From: Gracilaria caudata
Taxonomy: Eukaryota > Rhodophyta > Florideophyceae > Gracilariales > Gracilariaceae
Reading direction: 5' to 3'
Length of the DNA: 32,912 nucleotides
Assembly (NCBI GenBank): GCA_030374735.1
Contig: JASCIV010000197.1
Coordinates: 1-32,912, forward strand
Part shown: in pieces, positions 1-8,764 of the stretch
How positions within the stretch are numbered: the stretch's first letter is position 1
Layout of the letters: each line of letters starts with the position of its first letter
Notes under the pieces: generated by a model
Seen by the model: the letters and a program-made list of their open reading frames with translations, nothing else
Database searches by the model: none
What the model was told of the DNA's origin: nothing
Translations under genes and position numbers: made by a program

Positions 1-1230
1 GCGTTCCCCAATGATACTCCTGCACGTCGCTACCGTGGCGTCAGCGCTCTTTCACTGTTGAATTGAATTGGGGCATGGGTGGCCATGCTCTAAGGGGGTT
101 TAAAGGGTTCTAGGCGGAAGTTAGCATTCTATTCGGGACCAGGAAGCTCCACGATTTCTGTTAATGTAAACATGGAAAGGAGCTACCATATCCGCGTAGG
201 AACTCAACCAAAAGCTCACGCCTGCAAAAATTAAACATACCGTAGTTAGCAAATAGCAGAATCCATACAACCATGGAGTTGTGAGTTTTTCTTTCAATAA
301 TAATAACTATCGTTCCTTAAGAATCTGGCGAATACTTGTAACGTACCCTGTGCTCTAGACCCTGTCTAGAACACCCAGGTTGTGCTTCGCTTCGATAGAG
401 ATTTCCGAAGCACAAAAACGAACCAAAGCAGCAATCTTCAATCAACAACATAATACGATTTTTTAATGCTTTTGAACTTTCATTTTCAGGTTTTCGTTTT
501 AATTCGCTCGCAATGCTTTTCGGAAGCTTTGATTATCTTGGCCCTCAGCGAAAGACCGAGGATTAGGAGCAAGCGTCGGACGCACATAAGGCTGCATGCA
601 GACCTGACGTGCCCAGAGTCAGGGGTCGTATTGCCTCGCAATCATAATAACTGCAAGTATCATCGGCATTTGCACGCACCAAGACATTTGTTATGGAGAA
701 GAAGTCTTCCGCCTCCTCAAGATCGTCGAGGATTGTCAGCTGCAAAACGTCTTAGGAAATGGCCGGAGAGAATGTTCGTTTTACTGAGTAAATGAACTAC
801 TGCGTCAGTAAACAGAGAGAGAGAGATCTGCATTCAATTAATTACATCTATTGTATGTCATGCCCATTAAAACCGTTTGCAAGGGTTACCCACCTTGTAG
901 GTGATTACACTTACGTCGAAATGCAAACGAGCCTGAGCGTCTTGTCCAAAATTGGGGTTTTGAAACTTTAATTTACTGTAAATGCCTTGGAGCTCCAGAG
1001 CTTGGGCTCGTTCGTTCAACGGGGTTACGTAACCGCTGCACCAATAGAGGCTCGCCATTTTGGCACGTTGATTCTTCTCGTTACAGCAAGTTTTTGCGGT
1101 CGAAGCCACGGCGTCTACATGACATGAGTTGCTTTTGTGGGCACATGCCGAGGCCATGCACCTACCGCATGGTAGCGTGAACGCTACCCCTGATGACAAC
1201 ACTGCGCTCCGCTCCGTCTTCTGGCTGTCT
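1..1230. other. Intergenic sequence, no supported gene
   Basis: No reading frame here resembles a known family. A 109-codon frame (466-795, plus) starts with ATG but has a basic, unstructured composition, and the antisense frame is equally open, so neither is called. Visible small structures are an interrupted inverted repeat at 350-374 (TCTAGAC around a 3-nt centre), a GA run near 811-822, the 12-bp palindrome GGTTACGTAACC at 1023-1034, and the GGTAGCGT/ACGCTACC palindrome at 1171-1188. The last two lie upstream of the oxidoreductase gene and may be part of its promoter. Confidence 0.6.
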
Positions 1231-1236
1231 TATAAG
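1171..1236 (+). promoter_or_regulatory. Putative promoter of the MDR oxidoreductase gene
   Basis: A TATA-like TATAAG lies at 1231-1236, about 90 bp upstream of the chosen ATG at 1326. The palindrome GGTAGCGT-GA-ACGCTACC occupies 1171-1188, about 45 bp upstream of the TATA-like box, and an overlapping CTACC-4-GGTAG repeat is at 1162-1175. The same ACGCTACC half-site recurs upstream of the other two large genes on this side of the window. The TATA position argues against a GTG start at 1236, which would fall inside the promoter. Function is inferred from position only. Confidence 0.5.
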
Positions 1237-1325
1237 TGCACATCTTTCAGCAGCCAACAGCTTCTGATTGTGCTCATTACTGTAGTCCCAGTTTGATTCA
1301 ACATTCAACACGCTCCAGCTTCATC

Positions 1326-2393
1326 ATGAGGGCCGCACAAGCAAAGGCATTCGGCACTCCCGCTCAAGTCCTTTCCGTCTCCGATGATGTGGAGCCCCCA
1401 TCCGAACCGCCCAAGAACCACGTTCTGATTCGTGTGCATGCTGTCTCGCTGAGCCCGAGCGACTATCGTATGCTCACCGGTGCCGGCGACCTAATTAAAA
1501 AGCCACCCAAGAACAAATGGCCGTACATTCCTGGTGGAGATTTGGCCGGGGTTGTGGAACAGGTTGGAGAAGGCGTCACTGACTTCCACAAGGGCGACGA
1601 AGTTGTTGCCACATGGGACGCGTTTGGTATTGGCGCCTTGGCAGAGCTGGCTGTCGTTCATATCAAGTTTGTCTATCGAAAGCCGAAAACTCTTTCATTC
1701 GCTGAGGCTGCGGCCGTCATTGACAGTTCGTCCAATGCTTTGCTCGCTATTGAGGATGCTCAAGTAAAAAGTGGAGATCGTGTTCTTGTCTTGGGGGGAA
1801 GTGGGGGTGTTGGCACATCCCTTCTCCAGCTGCTCCGTAGAGCCAAGGTATCGCACATCGTAACCACCTCAACCGATAAAGAGCTATGCACAAAGCTTGG
1901 TGCAGATCATGTCGTCAACTACTGTGAAGTAAACTGGTGGGAAGCACCACAAATCACGGAACAACCTTTTGATGTTGTTATCGATTGTGCTGAAGGTGTG
2001 TCAGCGTGGAAAAAAGTGCGAGAGCATAATCTAATCAAAACTGGATTAGAAGGTGGTAGGTTCCACGCGGTTGTTGTGAACGAGTGGCACATAGAAGTGC
2101 ACCACTGTTGGCAGCTTATGTCCTGGTTTATGCCTGTTGTTGGAAGGTTGATATCGAGCAGATGCATTCCATCGTCGCCATTGTACACCATGATGCTTCC
2201 TGCTCCCCGAGGAGATTCGAATCGCCGTATGCTCGACATTGTTGAAGAAGGTGAGCTGAAGGTTGTAATTGACGCCGAATCTCCGCACAGGTTTACTACA
2301 CAAGGAGTTCGTGATGCGTTTGACAAGATGATTGCTAGGAAGGGTCATGGGAAGATTGTTATATCGATTCTAGATGACGAAACTGCTCAGTAG
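1326..2393 (+). CDS. Zinc-free MDR (quinone oxidoreductase-like) protein
   Basis: The 355-residue product is a medium-chain dehydrogenase/reductase of the quinone-oxidoreductase/RTN4IP1-like type, expected to use NADPH to reduce quinones or activated double bonds. The N-terminal GroES-like half contains the typical PGGDLAGVVEQVGEGV stretch (about residues 62-77) and GDEVVA. The Rossmann half carries VLVLGGSGGVGTS (about 153-165), the glycine-rich dinucleotide loop. It is followed by the family's LGADHVVNY (about 192-200) and FDVVIDCAEG. The catalytic zinc ligands of alcohol dehydrogenases are absent. The ATG at 1326 is preferred because homology begins there and upstream in-frame codons overlap the TATA-like box. 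The gene is uninterrupted, and AATAAA follows at 2548. The exact substrate cannot be read from sequence. Confidence 0.92.
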   Translation: MRAAQAKAFGTPAQVLSVSDDVEPPSEPPKNHVLIRVHAVSLSPSDYRMLTGAGDLIKKPPKNKWPYIPGGDLAGVVEQVGEGVTDFHKGDEVVATWDAFGIGALAELAVVHIKFVYRKPKTLSFAEAAAVIDSSSNALLAIEDAQVKSGDRVLVLGGSGGVGTSLLQLLRRAKVSHIVTTSTDKELCTKLGADHVVNYCEVNWWEAPQITEQPFDVVIDCAEGVSAWKKVREHNLIKTGLEGGRFHAVVVNEWHIEVHHCWQLMSWFMPVVGRLISSRCIPSSPLYTMMLPAPRGDSNRRMLDIVEEGELKVVIDAESPHRFTTQGVRDAFDKMIARKGHGKIVISILDDETAQ

Positions 2394-2465
2394 CGCTCGC
2401 TCGATCTCCCAAATGAGCATTGCCCCTCGTCAACTCTTGCATGATTTCCTTTGAATTTCGTTTCT

Positions 2466-2491
2466 ATATATATATATATTATATATATATA
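2466..2491. repeat. TA dinucleotide microsatellite
   Basis: Alternating TA runs for about 25 bp with one phase slip in the middle. It lies in the 3' untranslated region of the oxidoreductase gene. Confidence 0.85.
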
Positions 2492-2547
2492 TTTCTATTG
2501 CTTTTGCAGCAGATGATTTCGAGTCGCATGAAGAATTATACTGACGA

Positions 2548-2553
2548 AATAAA
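2548..2553 (+). terminator. Polyadenylation signal AATAAA
   Basis: A canonical AATAAA lies 155 bp after the oxidoreductase stop codon. A pure TA dinucleotide tract (about 2466-2490) sits between stop and signal in the 3' untranslated region. Confidence 0.5.
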
Positions 2554-2750
2554 ATCAGAACAGTGTCTTGGCCTTTGTCTACCGGCCGAGCTCACAATAC
2601 GACGAATTTGGTAACGCACCCCCTGACATGGTCATCGGAAAGTGGTGAGACAGTTGGGTAATGTGCTGACATTCACAAAGACGAGAAGCATGATCAGATG
2701 AATCTAGCACGTTGTACTTTATCCCCCAAGATATTCAATCCCCGTCGGAA

Positions 2751-4087
2751 TTAAGACGTAGCCCTCCTAAGCCTCGGCAAAATTTGCTCGTGTGAGTCGA
2801 ATTCCGATTGGAGAGCCTTTGTGTAGCTCTCCTCATTTACGATGACCAGAGCTACGTCTTCGGCCAAAGAAAAGTTCACATCAGGAGGAAGCCCAGCAAC
2901 AGCTTTGACCGCACGGATCCGCAGTTCTTCGTTATCAGTTATGAGAAATTTCAAGACAAGATTGAAAGCTGTGAGACATGCAACAAGGATATACAGAATA
3001 ATTCCGCTTAGGCGCTTGACTCTTTCTGTTGCTACTTCACTCACCAAAAGATGGATCTCATCCTTACTCATTTCCTGTTCGTCACTAGGAATGAAATCTG
3101 AAGATGTATACGAACTGTTTGATAAACGTATCATAGAGTTCAGAGTTTCCATGGCCAAGCGTCGAAACAAAGATAAATCACTAGGATGTTGGAGGATGAG
3201 GTTTGGAAAAGAAAATGTTACTGCTGACTCCGAACTGATAAGCGATAGATTGCAGCGACACGCTTCTCTCAAGATTGCAGCCATCATGATCAAATGTGGC
3301 GAGCTCAACTGAAGTCCAATTTGGGTTAGATAGCATAAGCTCTTCTATACAAGTTGGCATCAGACAGCTCAATTCTATATGAAGTAGAGAGCTGTTGCCC
3401 GGTTGATTGTTTGTCAGAGACCCGGAGCTCCCAGTCTTGAGACCAATCAATTCTTACCTCGACAGAGCCCTTGAAACTTCGTGATGCTGGTCGCGCGTTG
3501 TAAGCAGAGATATGAGACGGATCAAAGAAAGATATTGTACGGGGATATGCACAAAGGAACAGATGAACATTGGTGAATGAAGTATCGGTGGACACCAATG
3601 GGTTGCAGGTAGCAATTGAGCGTATCAACGACGCATTCATACTGTGAACCTCAAGCGTGCGAATTCGAAAATCGTCAATGCTTCGAGCCCTTGTTGGAGA
3701 GGTCTGGCTAAAGATAAGCAAAACCTCGAAACAAATGACCACGAAAAAGAATCCAAAGGCAATAGCACGCTGCAGAAGGTTTGCAAAGAATCTGCGGCGG
3801 ACTGGCGTGAACCCCCTTTTAGAGTTGAATGAGCATATGCTAAACTGAGAAAGACGATTGAACATCGATATGGTAGCCAAAGACCTCGTCGAACTCTTGA
3901 ACGGGATCGAAACGAGCTTTGATATAATTAAGTTGATGACAAGAAGTATGAGAGCGACAGCAAAAGAGTCCAGAGCGTCTGCATATGTTTCCCCGGTGTA
4001 ATCGAAGTTGGTGAATACAGCTTTTGGCGGGATGGAGACGGCCCTCTGAGCTAGGCTTCCAAGTTCGATGGCTGAGTTTGCGGTCAT
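2751..4087 (-). CDS. Three-pass membrane protein, paralogue of the 4990-6207 product (frameshift or mini-intron)
   Basis: Not a recognised family. The first segment runs from ATG at 4087 to a TAA at 3326 (253 residues). It has hydrophobic spans at about 41-60 and 107-127, a cluster of basic residues just before the second span, and the motif LLIFSQTS at its end. A second open segment (3308-2751) in another frame carries a third span, GIILYILVACLTAFNLVLKF. Together they give about 430 residues with the same span layout and spacing as the divergent neighbour at 4990, whose equivalent motif is LTFIQTS. The two segments need either a one-base frameshift or a very short intron; GTATAG...CTAAC...AG signals exist at the junction. 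I infer a gene or a recent pseudogene of an uncharacterised family. The loop between spans 2 and 3 would be the large exposed domain. Confidence 0.6.
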
Positions 4088-4198
4088 TGTTCGTTGAAAA
4101 ATCTTCCAACTCGGAGCTGGCGCGGCCACTTGCGTCGCAAGACAAAACGACAAAAGAGTGGTCGGAAGAAAGAGCGCTTGATAGTACAGTGAGTGTAA

Positions 4199-4222
4199 CA
4201 GGCAGCGTCCGTAACGCTACCT
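4199..4222 (-). promoter_or_regulatory. Inverted repeat upstream of the minus-strand membrane-protein gene
   Basis: GGCAGCGT-5 nt-ACGCTACC (4201-4221) lies about 127 bp upstream of the minus-strand ATG at 4087. It matches the palindrome at 1171-1188 with one mismatch in one arm. No convincing TATA box is visible between it and the ATG. Promoter role is inferred from the shared motif. Confidence 0.4.
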
Positions 4223-4665
4223 CGAGCAATGCCAAAGCAATATTTGAGATTACGAACCTCAAAATTGTAATACACTTTCAGGTTTCTACCTTTGTTTTGA
4301 TTGTCAATTCGCTTTGTGAGTGCCGAAAAAGGTATCTTTGTAATTACAGTTCAGAGATTTCCAGACATCTGCCCAGAAGAAAACCATTGGTTAGTTTGTT
4401 AAATTAACAAATGTATACATTTTTCTGATTTTGATTGAAAAGTCACTCTCCGACTATCATACCCTAAGATACGAAAAAAAACATTAGGTTTTCCTCAGTA
4501 ACAAGGGTACAACATGTATTACTAGTCTCTTGTGTACACGTACGGTGAAGAACATTGCTGCTCGTAATACACATCCCTCGCACGTTGTGTCCACGGAGGA
4601 GCTTTGTATACAAGAGCATTATCCTCCAAGCAAACTGGGCCACCCAGTTGAACGGTGACAATTAC

Positions 4666-4685
4666 TTGACCTTACGTAAGGTCAA
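4666..4685. promoter_or_regulatory. Perfect 20-bp palindrome with TTACGTAA core
   Basis: TTGACCTTACGTAAGGTCAA reads identically on both strands. It lies in the 902-bp region between the two divergent membrane-protein genes. TTACGTAA is the type of core bound by dimeric bZIP factors, and the same core occurs in GGTTACGTAACC at 1023-1034. A dimeric-factor operator is inference. Confidence 0.45.
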
Positions 4686-4700
4686 ACGTAGCTTATGAGA

Positions 4701-4913
4701 ACGCTACCGTCGTACCAAAGGTACAAGCCCACAGGGTAACATTGGCAACGAACGGTAATGGGTTATGTTACGCAATGGGTACAACAACGCTTCGAGCAAA
4801 AACCCCCGCGTATGAGCACATATTCTACCGTCGTACCTATTGGGGCCTCAGAAAGGTTACATCTCGAAAAAGATGTAACTCAGGCATGCTGATATGGTTG
4901 ATCCCGTATATAA
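4701..4913 (+). promoter_or_regulatory. Putative promoter of the 4990-6207 gene
   Basis: From upstream to downstream the region has ACGCTACC (4701-4708), two copies of TACCGTCGTACC (4705-4716 and 4826-4837), and an inverted repeat GTTACATCT-6 nt-AGATGTAAC (4856-4879). A TATATAA box at 4907-4913 lies 77 bp before the ATG at 4990. TACCGTCGTACC occurs once more at 14589-14600. The TATA box and spacing are directly visible; the other elements are motif candidates. Confidence 0.55.
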
Positions 4914-4989
4914 TACGGACCCATTGAAGCATCGCGATTTCTTCCAACCGTTAGCACAAGCTCATTCTCTCTGAACGGGATTCTTCTTC

Positions 4990-6207
4990 ATGGCTGCACA
5001 TTTTGTTCCTCTCAACGTCTCGCAGTATATACAACCCGGGCGAGGTTCACTGCATCGTTCTTTCCTCGATTACGACTTCTTCCGCAATTCAAGTATTCTA
5101 AACTCCATTGCATCCACCATTGCAGTTATCGGGCTCAATGCAATGTTGCTACAGCTTATCTTTCTACTTGGAGGTCTGACCACGCATTCAGCCGCTCTCT
5201 CAGCGATGCTTCAAGGGTCGCTGTTCTCCGACTGTGTCACCAACTTATTTTCTAGAAAAGCGAAGTCGGAGCATATGGCGTGTAAGACGATCTTGCGTCT
5301 CAGGCTCAAAGCCGTTCTTCTCGTGTCATTCGCTTTCGGGGCGGATTCCGTCCTCACGTTCATTCAGACATCCAGAAATAATATTGTTAGTTCTAAGGAT
5401 TTGTCTCTTGTTCGTCTTGGTCTAGATCTCTACGAAGGGGAAAGCAAGTTTGCCAATCCTGAACAAGATCGCGTACCTCTGATAAATGCTTCTAGAGAAG
5501 TGTCCCATCGGTACATATCTATATGTATAACACATGGGGGCGCACCATCGGCAGCCTTTTTAGAAAGCGGCCCAGATTTTCTTGGTATTATGGTGGACTA
5601 TTTGTTTGACAGAAAGATGAATATCAAATTAATTACTTCCGACATGGTGCATACACTTGGCATAGAGATAACTTTGCATCTCACAAGCAATGAGGAGGGC
5701 ACTGCTGCGTTTAACATTACCAAACTACACCACGACCCGTCCCAGGTAGCTTTGTGGCTTATGCGGCGGGTAGCAGACTTGTACACATGTGAGGAAATAA
5801 CAGAAGCCCTCGATCTTCCAGCAATGTACAGTTCGATGTCATGCTCGTTCAACAAAAGCTCTGAAGTGGCAAAGATGTCTTTCTCACTTTTTCTCGGGGC
5901 ACTAAGTCTTTCACCAGAGCCGTATTCAGAAGATGACTTTTTGACACTGAGAGCAAGCAGCATATCGAACTGGACATCGTACCCATCTCCTTCGGGGAGG
6001 AGAGCCTTGTTGCAGTTTGCCAGGTATGACCGTAGCCGAGTAGATGGAGGCGTGTTATGGATTTTGGCCGCCTTACTTGTTCTTTTCGCTCTCCGGGCTG
6101 GCTTTTATTCATTAGATTACGAGCTTGCAAAAGACTTAGCCGTGGCAGAGCAACTCGAAATGGGTTCGATACCGATTCACGCCTCTTCGCACTCCATTCT
6201 ACCTTAG
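4990..6207 (+). CDS. Three-pass membrane protein of unknown family (405 aa)
   Basis: Not a recognised family. The 405-residue frame starts at an ATG 77 bp after a TATATAA box and has no interruption. Hydrophobic spans are at about 39-63, 106-126 and 352-374. Between spans 2 and 3 lies a hydrophilic domain of about 225 residues with N-glycosylation sequons at 166 (NAS), 242 (NIT), 288 (NKS) and 327 (NWT). This fits an extracytoplasmic or lumenal domain. Basic residues (RLRLK) precede span 2. The segment after span 2 (VLTFIQTS) and the overall span spacing match the divergent minus-strand gene at 4087-2751, so the two are ancient tandem or inverted duplicates. Role unknown; a receptor-like or surface protein is possible but unproven. 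Confidence 0.82.
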   Translation: MAAHFVPLNVSQYIQPGRGSLHRSFLDYDFFRNSSILNSIASTIAVIGLNAMLLQLIFLLGGLTTHSAALSAMLQGSLFSDCVTNLFSRKAKSEHMACKTILRLRLKAVLLVSFAFGADSVLTFIQTSRNNIVSSKDLSLVRLGLDLYEGESKFANPEQDRVPLINASREVSHRYISICITHGGAPSAAFLESGPDFLGIMVDYLFDRKMNIKLITSDMVHTLGIEITLHLTSNEEGTAAFNITKLHHDPSQVALWLMRRVADLYTCEEITEALDLPAMYSSMSCSFNKSSEVAKMSFSLFLGALSLSPEPYSEDDFLTLRASSISNWTSYPSPSGRRALLQFARYDRSRVDGGVLWILAALLVLFALRAGFYSLDYELAKDLAVAEQLEMGSIPIHASSHSILP

Positions 6208-6758
6208 ACCCCGGTCCCTGCGACAAGCCAGTCATGAGATAGTATTCGATTGTGCTCTGACCTATGTCAAGCAGAACATAGAGCGCCATGGTTCCTATTG
6301 ACACCTTGTTAAAGAAAACAGAACGAACTGAAGTGAAGAAAGGCAAGCACAGATTCTTTGAATTCTTTTCCCATGGGTTCCTCGACGAAGGAGTCTTCAA
6401 AACGCTTTCCAAAGATATCCTTGTCCACTTCGATTAATTTCGATCTTGTTTACTAGTTATCGTAGACAGCAATAGATTCTTTGCAACCTTCACGCATTGC
6501 CACACAAACACAAAACTTATAAGGAAGCCGTACAGAACTTGTTCGGCAGATTGAAGACCACCCTCGTTTTATCTAAACGTGCTGATCTTTAACGCAGATT
6601 TGGGCTACATGTACGTCATTCGGCTCTCGAAAAATTAAGTAGCTATGCAATTAAGTCGACTTTGTCACCCATCCAAAACCATGGTCGTCGATACAAGGGA
6701 GAGGTCATGTTCTTCAATTTCTTTTTCCGAGAAATTAGGTTACCCGGCGACTGGGGGC
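6208..6758. other. Intergenic sequence between convergent genes
   Basis: This lies between the 3' ends of the membrane-protein gene (plus) and the acetate-transporter-family gene (minus). A minus-strand frame at 6412-6208 runs on antisense into the upstream gene and shows one hydrophobic stretch, but it lacks an ATG at its start. It could be a remnant of another member of the membrane-protein family. Nothing else is supported. Confidence 0.5.
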
Positions 6759-7505
6759 TTATGGACAATCACAATTGCTATCAATGAGCGGGGACCAGTC
6801 GACAGTTCCTTGACTCTGCTTCAGCATTACATGTCGCGTTTGAAAATATCTTTGAGGGGCGGACAAGTACCATTCAAAAATTCGGAGTAGAATCTCTGCG
6901 GGTAAGCCTTCATTGGCGCATTTTTGAGTTTTCGTCGGCACCGCAAATCGTGGTAGGACGTCACGATCCCACGCAGAGTTGACGATCTGCATTGCGGCTC
7001 CATAAATAGCGAACGCAGAAGCACTAAGAGCGCATACACATGATGCTCTAGAACATCCATTCGAACCTAGCTGGCCGGGAACATCAAGAAAGAATGCCAG
7101 CACGACAAGGCCGAGAGTCATTGTAGATAGATACGTAGTCCGAAATGTAGGAAGCCATAGAATGAATGTGAGAACGGCCAAAACTGCGGGATAGGTTGCA
7201 CGGATATGGGGAGGAACACTGTGAGCCATGTTTGTGTTCTGAGAAATAAGAAGATACCACAGAGCAGTGTTCCACCAGTGGAAGCCGAATAAGGCGAAAA
7301 CGAGAGCACTATGAGTTTCGTTTCTGAAGAACTGAAGGATGGAGGCAAGAATCTGAGCCCCTCCCCCTCCAAAGAATGCTATGCCAGCCAGAAACTGTGC
7401 GCTTGTCCCCTGACTGTTTGATAACTTCGCGATAGCGTTGATTGTGCATGCGGTTGCAAATCCAAAGAGTCCAAGAGGGGCCGGGTTTGCTATAGTGGAC
7501 GGCAT
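6759..7505 (-). CDS. GPR1/FUN34/YaaH family acetate transporter-like protein
   Basis: The 248-residue product belongs to the acetate uptake transporter family (fungal Ato/GPR1, bacterial SatP), six-span plasma-membrane proteins that import acetate or succinate with protons. The family signature NPAPLGL is at residues 7-13, at the start of span 1. The second conserved block FFGGGGAQILASILQFFRNETHSA begins at about residue 44 and is followed by FALFGFHWW. Six hydrophobic spans fall at about 8-27, 38-60, 66-87, 104-123, 127-141 and 157-174. The C-terminal tail of about 70 residues is longer than in bacterial members and contains no obvious domain. The ATG at 7505 is the first in frame and places the signature at the usual distance from the N terminus. 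Substrate is inferred from family. Confidence 0.85.
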   Translation of the reverse strand: MPSTIANPAPLGLFGFATACTINAIAKLSNSQGTSAQFLAGIAFFGGGGAQILASILQFFRNETHSALVFALFGFHWWNTALWYLLISQNTNMAHSVPPHIRATYPAVLAVLTFILWLPTFRTTYLSTMTLGLVVLAFFLDVPGQLGSNGCSRASCVCALSASAFAIYGAAMQIVNSAWDRDVLPRFAVPTKTQKCANEGLPAEILLRIFEWYLSAPQRYFQTRHVMLKQSQGTVDWSPLIDSNCDCP

Positions 7506-8528
7506 GGAAAACGGTTTAACGTCGTGGGATTTGAGTTTGTCTAAGATCTCGGATTTTGTGGGGAACCCTCAGTGTCGATGTTGCAGTTGAGCTTGCGAGA
7601 CGTTATTTATCAATCTCTGTCCGCGGAGTGGACTTGTCTCCGACTAGGAGAGGATTTTCTTTTTGATCAGATGCTGTAGATGCCTTCGTGTCCGCAAAAT
7701 GTTCTTGGTCATGTTTGAAGAGACTTGATCCTGATGGGCGAGTATGTAAATTTCGTCTCTTGCACTTGTCAAACTCATCTGCGTGACGAATCGCTAACAA
7801 TGCAATTCCTTCGGAATGTGAGGTATTGATGGGAAAACCATGTAACTGTATCAAGTTACGTCGTTGCGAAGCATAACGTACAATGTACGTTACGAGATGT
7901 CATCATTTGAGTATCGCAGTTGTATCATAATTATCGCTGCAGAACCCACTGCGCATGCCTGCGTGTCAATCGCATGCTTGCGTGTCTTCAAGGCTTTCTC
8001 ACGAGAGAAGACTTTATCCTGTTCAAAAACTTCGAGAAATTTTCTGGAAAGCGGTTGACACGAACCGGAGCTTGATTGGTGCCATTTGGCACAGTAGGTC
8101 TTCGAGTTGCCGACTATATACCTTCCTTACAAATAGAAGGTAGGAGGGCTACCTGGAAGGTCGCCCTCCAAATCCCCGCATGCAGAGCATTAAAAATTTA
8201 ATCCATATATATATATATATATTTATATTTATCTAGACAAAAAAACAATATGCAAGAAACTGCACACTAACGAATTACTTTTTGCAGATAGACATATCCC
8301 GCGACTGAGACGGACTGACTAAAACAACGCACCAAAAAAAAAGCGCAATAGCCAATCGATGACCAGTCGGTGACCAGTCGGTGACTGGATGGCCCCAGGT
8401 GGCGACGCGTAATTTACTTGTACTTCCTGTACAATTGTACAATGTACAAGTCACCATCACGTTGATCCACATTTGTTATCTTACAACTGAGAGAAACGAG
8501 ACCCCAAGCCTCGTCGTTTCTCAGTTGG
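7506..8528. other. Region between the transporter gene and the Copia element
   Basis: No gene is supported. A minus-strand frame at 7854-7603 has no ATG and is not called. Visible structures include an inverted repeat TAACGTAC-AAT-GTACGTTA (7874-7892), CTATATA at 8113-8119 followed by a strong hairpin at 8143-8169, a TA microsatellite (about 8200-8222), and an 11-12 bp tandem unit gaccagtcggt (about 8360-8390). There is also a fold-back CAACTGAGA ... TCTCAGTTG (8484-8527) immediately before the Copia insertion. From about 8360 to 8528 the plus strand is open in the frame that resumes after Copia at 13676. Confidence 0.5.
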
Positions 8529-8761
8529 TGTGAATCTCGGATCACGCAAACGGTCCGATCAGACAAGTTGAACTGTTCTGTACTTTAGTCACAAGAATTG
8601 AGGACTGTGACTTTGCTGGAAGGCAAGCCGTGCGTTGCCATGCTAGAGTAGACTACAAAAGACAGCTGCAGTAGCTGCAGCACGTAGACCATCTTGGTCA
8701 GACAAGTAGAAACCGACAACCAGTAAACACGAGTTTACCCGACACGACCGATTTTTTTGTT
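8529..8761 (+). repeat. Copia 5' LTR
   Basis: It begins TGTGAATCTCGG and ends TTTTGTT. The end was set by the 5-bp duplication and by equal LTR lengths. The 3' terminus is not the usual CA. A 16-bp near-palindrome around CAGCTGCAGTAGCTGCAG lies at about 8663-8682. Confidence 0.88.
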
Positions 8762-8764
8762 GTT

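Noticed and set aside
867..1202. 111-codon Cys/Ala-rich minus frame upstream of the oxidoreductase
   Set aside because: It overlaps the putative promoter palindromes, has no domain, and ends in unstructured sequence.
1919..2348. Long minus frames inside the oxidoreductase gene
   Set aside because: Antisense shadows of a well-supported coding region.
5849..6412. 187-codon minus frame over the 3' end of the membrane-protein gene
   Set aside because: Mostly antisense to coding sequence and starts with TTG. Only the 6208-6412 part could be a relic.
7603..7854. 83-codon minus frame upstream of the transporter
   Set aside because: No ATG in frame and no recognisable features.
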